DNA of 13,056 nt, taken from Zetaproteobacteria bacterium. Lineage in GTDB: Bacteria; Pseudomonadota; Zetaproteobacteria; Mariprofundales; Mariprofundaceae. Positions 1-5,590 of this stretch are shown here, in pieces. The stretch's first letter is position 1. The number at the start of each line of letters is the position of its first letter. The stretch spans positions 1 through 13,056 of the forward strand of contig JAJRVG010000038.1 in NCBI GenBank assembly GCA_021545595.1. The letters run 5' to 3'. The position numbers and the translations under genes were made by a program. The notes beneath the pieces were generated by a model. That model searched no databases, was not told the DNA's origin, and saw nothing but the letters and a program-made list of their open reading frames with translations.

Positions 1-546
1 ATGGTGGCAACACTGCTGTCACCCCTGTTGACACCGCTGCTGGTTGAGACGCTGGGTGGCGCATTTCTGCAGATTCCCTTCTGGCCGATGATGAAGACGA
101 TTGTTTTGATCGTAGTGATACCCCTTCTTCTGGGCATGGCATTGAGGCCCTGGCTTGGCCCATTTGCTGCCGAAGCGGAGCAGATAGCACCCGGAATTGC
201 AGCGGTAGCCATTATCATTATCTGCAGCTATGCCGTAGCAGCCAATCAGGAGCGTATTGCAGAGATCTCTATCTGGCTTCTGCTGCTTGTGGTGGTTTTG
301 AACGGGCTTGGTTATCTGTTTGGCTGGGGTGCTGCCAGGCTGTTTGGGTTTGACCAACGGCACAGAATTACCATGGCTATTGAGATCGGTATGCAGAATG
401 CAGGATTGGGTGTGGCACTCGCACTCAAACACTTTGAACCGATCACAGCCCTGCCGGGGGCACTGTTTGCCGTATGGTGTATTCTTACAGCAGCGGGGAT
501 GACCCGTTACCTTCACAAACACAACGAAGCGGTTGCTGCGGTTTAA
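1..546 (+). CDS. Bile acid:sodium symporter (BASS) family membrane protein, C-terminal part
   Basis: The frame is open from the first base, so the ATG at position 1 is most likely an internal methionine and the 5' half lies outside the window: 181 residues are present, while BASS proteins usually have about 300. The sequence is strongly hydrophobic, with probable membrane spans near residues 29-48, 62-81, 89-110, 130-145 and 148-166. The stretch MAIEIGMQNAGLGVALAL (about residues 124-141) matches the conserved late-helix segment of the family, which is normally written as E-x-G-x-QN-x-x-L. Family members import organic anions with sodium across the inner membrane, but the substrate cannot be read from this fragment. 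The TAA stop lies 3 bp from the stop of the convergent citrate synthase gene and no terminator hairpin fits between them. Family assignment is fairly sure; specificity is unknown. Confidence 0.8.
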   Translation: MVATLLSPLLTPLLVETLGGAFLQIPFWPMMKTIVLIVVIPLLLGMALRPWLGPFAAEAEQIAPGIAAVAIIIICSYAVAANQERIAEISIWLLLLVVVLNGLGYLFGWGAARLFGFDQRHRITMAIEIGMQNAGLGVALALKHFEPITALPGALFAVWCILTAAGMTRYLHKHNEAVAAV

Positions 547-549
547 CCC

Positions 550-1731
550 TCACTCTTCAGATGCAATACGATCAGCCATATGAACATAGTGCTGACCATG
601 CTTGCCGACGTAGATCTGGCTGGGGCGATAGATGCGGGTGTTACCGATCATTTCCCGCCAGTGGGCCAGCCAGCCGGATACGCGGGCCACGGCAAAAATC
701 GGGGTGAAGAGATCGGTATTGATCTCCAGTTTTCGATAGACGATGCCGGAGTAGAAGTCGACATTCGGGCAGACCCCCTTCGCACCCAGTGTTGCCCTGG
801 AGAGCTCCTCAATCTTCTGGGCGATTTTATAGGTTGGATCTTCACCGAATCGCTCCGTTAGTTCGACGTAGAGTGTCTGCAGCAGTGTGGCACGAGGATC
901 CTTGGTTTTGTAAATACGATGGCCCAGACCTGTAATTTTCTGCTTTTTGGCAATCTTGTTGTTCAGGTATGGCTCCACATTTTCGACCGAGCCGATCTCA
1001 TCCAGCATCTCCAGCACCTCTTCATTGGCACCACCATGCAACGGGCCGGAGAGCGTGCCAACAGAGGAGCTGATTACGGTATAGGGATCGGCCAGTGTGG
1101 AGCCGGTTACCATGGCCGAAAATGTACTGGCATTCATGGTGTGTTCAGCATGTACGATTAGCGCCACGTCCATAATGCGCTCGGCCAGCGGATCAGGCTC
1201 TTCACCACTCAGCATGTAGAGGAAGTTGGCGGCGTGAGAGAGATCGTCACGGGGTGGGATCGGGTCATCGCCTTTGCGCATGCGTGCGTGAGCTGCAACC
1301 AGTGTAGGCATTTTCGAGATCAGACGAATGGCTGCCTTATCGGCCATCTTGTAAGCGGTATCGAGGTCCGACGTCATGTCTGTAGTGATGGGGTAGAACA
1401 TACCAAGTGCAGCCACACCGGCCTGCAGTGCATCCATGGGGTGTGCCGCGTCAGGGTAGCATTTAATCATGTCCCGGATGCTGTACTTGATGCGGCGGTG
1501 ATGTCGAAGCCGGATGTCGAAGATCTTCAACTCCTCTTCGGATGGCAGATGACCATATAGCAGCAGGAAAGAGGTCTCTTCAAAGGAGGAGTGTTCGGCC
1601 AGTGTTTCAATATCAATGCCACGATACTCCAGATGCCCGGCCTGGCCATCAACGTAGGAGACGGAGGACTCTGCAACCGGAATGCCAGCAAGGCCAGGAG
1701 AGTAGCATGGGATTTTATTATTTTTCGGCAT
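550..1731 (-). CDS. gltA: Citrate synthase (short, type-I-like form)
   Basis: It condenses oxaloacetate and acetyl-CoA to citrate, the entry step of the TCA cycle, in the cytoplasm. The 393 residues cover the whole family length for the short bacterial form. The catalytic triad is visible: His232 in SGPLHGGANEE, His271 in GLGHRIYK and Asp325 in PNVDFYSG. The helix with HAEHTMNASTF (194-204) is the usual substrate-site segment. The ATG at 1731 is preceded by GGAGG at 1741-1745 (minus strand) with a 9-base spacer, which fixes the start. A promoter-like pair lies at 1788-1817, so the gene probably has its own transcript although it follows two CNB genes on the same strand. 2-Methylcitrate synthase (PrpC) has a similar fold and length. 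No prp neighbours are seen, so citrate synthase is the better call. Confidence 0.93.
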   Translation of the reverse strand: MPKNNKIPCYSPGLAGIPVAESSVSYVDGQAGHLEYRGIDIETLAEHSSFEETSFLLLYGHLPSEEELKIFDIRLRHHRRIKYSIRDMIKCYPDAAHPMDALQAGVAALGMFYPITTDMTSDLDTAYKMADKAAIRLISKMPTLVAAHARMRKGDDPIPPRDDLSHAANFLYMLSGEEPDPLAERIMDVALIVHAEHTMNASTFSAMVTGSTLADPYTVISSSVGTLSGPLHGGANEEVLEMLDEIGSVENVEPYLNNKIAKKQKITGLGHRIYKTKDPRATLLQTLYVELTERFGEDPTYKIAQKIEELSRATLGAKGVCPNVDFYSGIVYRKLEINTDLFTPIFAVARVSGWLAHWREMIGNTRIYRPSQIYVGKHGQHYVHMADRIASEE

Positions 1732-1756
1732 GGCTTATGGCCTCCAGATTCGTGCT

Positions 1757-1777
1757 GACGGACGGATGTAGTCTGTC
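1757..1777 (-). promoter_or_regulatory. Imperfect hairpin in the citrate synthase leader
   Basis: On the minus strand GACAGAC and GTCCGTC form a 7-bp stem with one A-C mismatch around a 7-base loop. It lies between the predicted start of transcription (about 1781) and the ribosome binding site (1741-1745). It could influence translation or mRNA stability. No known riboswitch is recognised and chance is possible. Confidence 0.25.
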
Positions 1778-1787
1778 GGGAGGCGGA

Positions 1788-1817
1788 AATATAACAGAGA
1801 GCATTTGTGAATGGCAG
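1788..1817 (-). promoter_or_regulatory. Candidate sigma-70 promoter for citrate synthase
   Basis: On the minus strand CTGCCA (1817-1812, 4 of 6 matches to the -35 consensus) is followed after 18 bases by TATATT (1793-1788, 5 of 6 matches to the -10 consensus). The start of transcription would be near 1781, giving a leader of about 50 bases with a good Shine-Dalgarno site. The position in the 107-bp gap after the CNB gene suggests that citrate synthase can be transcribed on its own. This is by eye only. Confidence 0.4.
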
Positions 1818-1838
1818 CTTGAAGAGGGGTGCTGTTGA

Positions 1839-2987
1839 CTATTTACTCCCTTTCATGTCGAAATAGCGATCTGTAGCCCACAGATTCCTGGCTTCAGGAT
1901 GGAGAACCTGCTGCTCTGCAGAGAGGCGGCTATGTTTGAGAATCGCCTTAATCAGCCATGAGCGCTGAAGCATAAAGGGTTCAAAGCTATGCCTGGGCAG
2001 CCGTAACAGATGGCAGGGGGTGCCGGAGACAACACTGTAGGGTGCCACATAGCCCCTTAGGAGCCCACCAAGATGGAAAAGGTCGCCTGGTTGCATACTG
2101 CCGATCAATGTATCCGTATCACCTGTGCAGTCCAGTAGCAACAGTGTCCCCGACTGGACCATAAAGGCATCCGGATATTCCTCACCCTCTTCTATCAATG
2201 TCTGCCCGGCATTCGTGGCCGTATTTTCAAATATGGCGGTGACCCGTCGGCGGTCGATCTCATTGAACAGTTTGAAGATATCGTGTCGGGATAGAATTCG
2301 CAGCAGCAGACGATGCCGGAAGAGGTGCTCCATCATGGCATAGAGATCACGATTTTTCTTCAATAGTGCCCGGATTCTCTCATAAGGGAGTTCTATAATT
2401 TTGGTGGTGGTTGCAGACGTGAGAGTGGCGGCACGGCGCATGCCGGTAAAGTAGGCCAGCTCGCCGATCAGGCAGGGCCTTTCACTGCTACCCGACAGCG
2501 TGCTCACCTTCTGACCCGGTATAATGACATCGACCTCTCCCTGCTTCAGTAGCCACATGTGCCCCGCAGGATCCCCTTTCTGGCAGAGCTGTTCACCACC
2601 GGAAAGTTCGCGTGGATAGCCATGTTTAAAAAGTCTGGCGATCAGCAGGGCTTCACTTTCGTCACTCTCCCTGTCGATGATCTGTTTTTTTGTATCGTGT
2701 TCGGTCTCGGCCATCAGCTCGTGCAGGCGTACCATACTCTCTTCTGCGATAGTCGTTTCATCACCCTCCACACCACTGGTGTAGTGATCCATTAATGATC
2801 TGTAGGCGGTTAGTGCCTCAGAGTGATCTCCTGTCCGTTCACAGGCGTAGGCGTAGCTTAGTTTGACATCCCTGTCATTGTGCCAGATCGGGGAGTTCCA
2901 TAGTTGACCGTAATGTTTGCGGGAGGCATGAAAGTCTCCTTTTGCAGCGGCACTTCGAGCCTGTTGAAATATTTTCTGGTAATCCAT
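1839..2987 (-). CDS. Double cyclic-nucleotide-binding-domain protein (paralog 2)
   Basis: This 382-residue protein has three parts. Residues 1-95 form a TPR-like helical region (KGDFHASRKHYGQL, then RTGDHSEALTAYRSL). A first CNB fold spans about 118-225 and a second about 240-345. The first fold keeps a phosphate-binding-cassette-like motif, GELAYFTGMRRAAT, with Glu176 and Arg185 nine residues apart, the spacing in classic cAMP-binding domains. The second has HLGGLLRGY in the same place and lacks that Glu. There is no DNA-binding helix-turn-helix, so it is not a Crp/Fnr regulator, and no signal peptide or membrane span is seen. It is a paralog of the next gene upstream, from which it is separated by 38 bp. 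GGGAG lies 13 bases before the ATG, a long spacing. It is probably an intracellular sensor or scaffold. Ligand and output are unknown. Confidence 0.75.
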   Translation of the reverse strand: MDYQKIFQQARSAAAKGDFHASRKHYGQLWNSPIWHNDRDVKLSYAYACERTGDHSEALTAYRSLMDHYTSGVEGDETTIAEESMVRLHELMAETEHDTKKQIIDRESDESEALLIARLFKHGYPRELSGGEQLCQKGDPAGHMWLLKQGEVDVIIPGQKVSTLSGSSERPCLIGELAYFTGMRRAATLTSATTTKIIELPYERIRALLKKNRDLYAMMEHLFRHRLLLRILSRHDIFKLFNEIDRRRVTAIFENTATNAGQTLIEEGEEYPDAFMVQSGTLLLLDCTGDTDTLIGSMQPGDLFHLGGLLRGYVAPYSVVSGTPCHLLRLPRHSFEPFMLQRSWLIKAILKHSRLSAEQQVLHPEARNLWATDRYFDMKGSK

Positions 2988-3025
2988 GCTAGACAGAAGA
3001 CTCCCTAATTAGATTTTTCTCCATT

Positions 3026-4210
3026 CTAGACCATTTTCTCTATTTTCACATGCCGGTCGGCTTTCCACAGGTAATCATCTTCCGGACGCATAATCTGCAG
3101 ATGTGCAGGTCGGTGTGAAAAATGCAGGATAGCCTGGGTGATCCAGGGTCTGCGCATGGTGAAGATTTCAAACGCTTCCTGTGACAGGCGCAGAAGGCTG
3201 GCAGGCGTGGCTGTAAGTACCTTGTATTCACTCCTGTATCCTTTCAGGAGGCCTCCAAGATGAATCACTTCTCCCGGGAAGATGCAGGCCGTCATTGAGC
3301 CGTCATGCGTTCTGAAACCCTCATCCGGGTGGGAGTGCATGAAAAACAGACAGCCGCTTTGCAGCATATAGGTATTGGTATGTTCTTCCCCCTCTTCAAT
3401 GAGGGTTTCACCAGGCCCGACAGTGATGCGCTCGAATCTGTTCATCAGCCGCATTCGGTCAATATCGTTGATTCGTTCAAAAACGGCATGATGGGCCAGA
3501 ACCGGTTCGGCCCAGCGCTCAAGAATCAGACGTTCCATAGCGCCCCTGAAAGCAGGGTCGCTCTCCTCTCGCTTAAGGATGTCGCTGCTGTTAATGGCAA
3601 AGAGTTCTGCTGTGGCTGCGACCTCAACATCTGCGACTCTTCGTTGACTGGTGAAAAAACCGATTTCGCCAATCAGTGTCAAATGGCCATCTTCTGCGGT
3701 GATGCTGTCCGGCTCGTCATAGTCGGGAAGATGAATCGTTAGTGAGCCGCTGCGCATGAGCCACAGCGTGTGTGGCATATCACCTTCATGGCAGAGCATA
3801 TCACCGGGAGAGAGTGAAATGAGCTCGCCCATTTCGCAGAGCTGGTGCATCAGTTCTGCATCGTTCAGGGCTTCAACTTCACACGTCTCTTCCGGCCCTT
3901 TCTGCCGCAGCTCTTCTTCCTCATCCGGCCTGTTTTTCAGCCCTTCAATTATCTGTTCAAGTACTTTTGCTGCAGGCTCCTCGCCACTCTGATGGTAGAT
4001 GACGACCACTTCACTGTAGGTCTCGATGGCCTGCTTCAGGTTTCCCGTTTTTTCAGCGCAGTAGGCGTACCTGAGCCTGGTGTCGAGGTCATCTGCCATC
4101 TCCGGAAACGCTGTAATGGAAGCGTAGAGTTGCTCAGCTTCATGATACTCCTCCCTGGAGACAGCTTTGCGGGCTAGCCTGAGTAGTTTGGAAAGTGGGA
4201 GGAGGTTCAC
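3026..4210 (-). CDS. Double cyclic-nucleotide-binding-domain protein (paralog 1), coupled to xerD
   Basis: This 394-residue protein has the same layout as its downstream neighbour: TPR-like helices (about residues 12-95; REEYHEAEQLYASI and KTGNLKQAIETYSEV), an acidic linker (96-115), CNB fold 1 (about 125-232) and CNB fold 2 (about 255-355). CNB 1 carries GEIGFFTSQRRVAD with Glu182 and Arg191 in the cassette positions. CNB 2 carries HLGGLLKGY and lacks the Glu. Both paralogs end in an LWxxDR motif (here 381-386). The start is GTG at 4210; its G-strand partner base is also the first base of the TAG stop of xerD (TAGTG), which implies translational coupling. The N-terminus aligns with the paralog from the first residues, which supports this start. 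There is no helix-turn-helix, kinase or cyclase domain. The function is unknown and the fold call is secure. Confidence 0.75.
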   Translation of the reverse strand: MNLLPLSKLLRLARKAVSREEYHEAEQLYASITAFPEMADDLDTRLRYAYCAEKTGNLKQAIETYSEVVVIYHQSGEEPAAKVLEQIIEGLKNRPDEEEELRQKGPEETCEVEALNDAELMHQLCEMGELISLSPGDMLCHEGDMPHTLWLMRSGSLTIHLPDYDEPDSITAEDGHLTLIGEIGFFTSQRRVADVEVAATAELFAINSSDILKREESDPAFRGAMERLILERWAEPVLAHHAVFERINDIDRMRLMNRFERITVGPGETLIEEGEEHTNTYMLQSGCLFFMHSHPDEGFRTHDGSMTACIFPGEVIHLGGLLKGYRSEYKVLTATPASLLRLSQEAFEIFTMRRPWITQAILHFSHRPAHLQIMRPEDDYLWKADRHVKIEKMV

Positions 4211-5076
4211 TATTTGTGTCCAAGTGGATGCGCGCTGTTTACCAGCTCATGCAGCCGGGCCCTGGAGACATGGGTATAGATCTCAGTTGTGGTGATATGC
4301 GCGTGTCCGAGCAGCATCTGAACGGCACGCAGGTCTGCACCATGATTGAGCAGGTGTGTGGCAAATGCGTGGCGTAGTGTGTGAGGTGAGGGGAGTGGAG
4401 AGATGCCTGCCCGGTTTGCGTAGAGCTTGATGCGTTGCCAGAAGTTCTGCCTGCTCATGGCCTTTCCCGAACGTCCCGGAAAGAGGTGGGTGTTGGCAGT
4501 GCTGGCCCGTTTCTGTAGCCATTTTTTTAACCAGTTCCCCGCCTCTTCACCAAAGGGAACCATACGCTCCTTGTCACCTTTTCCGACAATCCTGACAATA
4601 CCAGCCTGAAGATCAATGTTGGAGAGGGTGAGCCCCGTCAGTTCCGAAACCCGAAGGCCGGTGGCGTACATCAGTTCAAGCATGCAGCGGTCGCGCAGCC
4701 CTGTTGCCTGCCCTACTTCGGGTGTTGCAAGCAGTAGTTCAACCTCTTTTTCACTCAACTCTTTGGGCAGCTTGCGCCCCCTGTGCATGTTGGGGAGATT
4801 ATGAACAGGGTGATCTTCACGCCATCCCTCCTGCTGGAGGTAGCCGTACCATGTGGAGAGTGAACTGCGCCGCCGATAGATGCTGGATTCCTTTAGCCCC
4901 GCTTTTCTCAGAGTGGCGAGGTAACTGGCAATATCATCCTGTGAAGCATCAAAGATGGAGTGGCCTCGATTGCTGTGGAGAAAGCTGGCGGCATGTTTAA
5001 GGTCTGAGCGGTAGGCAGAGAGCGTCTGTGGAGACCAACCACGTAACATGCCCATGCGCTGAAGGAGACCCTCCAT
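4210..5076 (-). CDS. xerD: Site-specific tyrosine recombinase XerD
   Basis: XerD acts with XerC at the chromosomal dif site to resolve chromosome dimers at cell division. All six active-site residues are visible, numbered from the ATG at 5076: Arg142 (TGLRVSEL), Lys166 (VGKGDKER), His232 and Arg235 (PHTLRHAFATHLLNHGADLR), His258 (LLGHAHITTTEIYTHV) and nucleophile Tyr267. The N-terminal SAM-like core-binding domain spans about 1-85. From this ATG the protein is 288 residues, against 298 in E. coli, and it aligns without gaps to the start of the E. coli core-binding domain. GAGGA lies 4 bases before it. A GTG at 5118 would add 14 residues, but it has no ribosome binding site and would coincide with the predicted transcription start. 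The HLLNHGADLR and THV segments favour XerD over XerC. The stop overlaps the next gene, a neighbour not typical for xerD. Confidence 0.93.
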   Translation of the reverse strand: MEGLLQRMGMLRGWSPQTLSAYRSDLKHAASFLHSNRGHSIFDASQDDIASYLATLRKAGLKESSIYRRRSSLSTWYGYLQQEGWREDHPVHNLPNMHRGRKLPKELSEKEVELLLATPEVGQATGLRDRCMLELMYATGLRVSELTGLTLSNIDLQAGIVRIVGKGDKERMVPFGEEAGNWLKKWLQKRASTANTHLFPGRSGKAMSRQNFWQRIKLYANRAGISPLPSPHTLRHAFATHLLNHGADLRAVQMLLGHAHITTTEIYTHVSRARLHELVNSAHPLGHK

Positions 5077-5125
5077 ACGTTCCTCATCAGCAGGACTTTT
5101 CTCTGTAGTTGATATCACGGAGAAA

Positions 5126-5154
5126 AGTATAGGTAGAATTCCCTGTTATGCGAG
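5126..5154 (-). promoter_or_regulatory. Weak candidate promoter for the xerD operon
   Basis: On the minus strand TATACT (5131-5126) matches the -10 consensus at 5 of 6 positions. The matching -35 window (CTCGCA, 5154-5149) is poor at 3 of 6. Transcription would begin near 5118, which agrees with translation from the ATG at 5076 and its GAGGA site rather than from the GTG at 5118. Confidence 0.3.
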
Positions 5155-5190
5155 TGCCTTGGCGATTGAATGCCCGGATATTATTTCAGG

Positions 5191-5204
5191 CAGTGAATTC
5201 ACTG
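5191..5204. repeat. Perfect 14-bp palindrome upstream of xerD
   Basis: CAGTGAATTCACTG reads the same on both strands. It sits between the tRNA-Leu terminator and the xerD candidate promoter, a place where a dimeric regulator could bind. No known operator consensus is recognised. Confidence 0.35.
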
Positions 5205-5208
5205 GCTT

Positions 5209-5241
5209 AAAACAGAAAGGCCCGGCAGGATGCCGGGCCTT
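5209..5241 (-). terminator. Intrinsic terminator of tRNA-Leu
   Basis: An 11-bp perfect GC-rich stem (AAGGCCCGGCA and TGCCGGGCCTT, 5217-5227 and 5231-5241) with a 3-base loop is followed on the minus strand by TCTGTTTT. It begins 6 bases after the tRNA CCA end, which marks it as the terminator of the tRNA transcript and separates that transcript from xerD. Confidence 0.85.
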
Positions 5242-5246
5242 AAAGA

Positions 5247-5333
<87 letters not shown>

Positions 5334-5344
5334 ATTTTCAGACA

Positions 5345-5373
5345 GCAAAGCTAACAGGCGGCTTTAACTTTGC
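5345..5373. repeat. Inverted repeat directly upstream of tRNA-Leu
   Basis: GCAAAGCTAA (5345-5354) and TTAACTTTGC (5364-5373) are complementary at 9 of 10 positions around a 9-base spacer. It begins 12 bp before the 5' end of the tRNA, within the likely promoter zone, so a regulatory role is possible. It has no U-rich tail and is not a standard terminator. Confidence 0.4.
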
Positions 5374-5378
5374 TCACA

Positions 5379-5402
5379 CAAAATTGCAGGATAACAATTT
5401 TG
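5379..5402. promoter_or_regulatory. Operator-like dyad CAAAATTG-N8-CAATTTTG
   Basis: The 8-bp arms (5379-5386 and 5395-5402) are perfectly complementary. The right half, GGATAACAATT, is identical to the right part of the E. coli lac operator, while the left half differs. The site lies between the divergent tRNA-Leu and rnr genes. A dimeric repressor of the LacI type could bind such a dyad, but no such regulator is encoded in the window and the resemblance may be chance. Confidence 0.35.
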
Positions 5403-5420
5403 CACGTCTTACGCTTTAGG

Positions 5421-5489
5421 GCCATACACGGATGTATGGCATGATAATCAAACACAAATGTGTATGATTCCAGCAGCCCATCCGTGGGC
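5421..5489. repeat. Mirrored hairpin cluster (BIME-like) upstream of rnr
   Basis: Three dyads follow each other. The first is GCCATACA-CGGA-TGTATGGC (5421-5440, 8-bp arms). The second is a central dyad, AATCA-A-ACACA-AA-TGTGT-A-TGATT (5446-5469), perfect except for one A-A mismatch. The third is GCCCA-TCCG-TGGGC (5476-5489, 5-bp arms). The outer two share the core CATCCGTG in opposite orientations, with different but self-complementary flanks. This is the arrangement of paired REP-like elements in bacterial interspersed mosaic elements. Its copy number in the genome cannot be seen here. The rest of 5490-5590 holds only weak promoter-like bases (TACAAT at 5543-5548 without a good -35) and the GGAG site of rnr. 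Confidence 0.5.
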
Positions 5490-5590
5490 CACCCCACACT
5501 CTGTCTAATGCTATCGAAGAAGTCAGAGTAGCCACCTTGCATTACAATCATGCTTTGTAAGGGCGCGCAATAGTAGAATGGAGCAGTTAG

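Noticed and set aside
5351..5551. A 66-residue minus-strand open frame between tRNA-Leu and rnr
   Set aside because: It is made up of the inverted repeats in this stretch, has no ribosome binding site and shows no domain.
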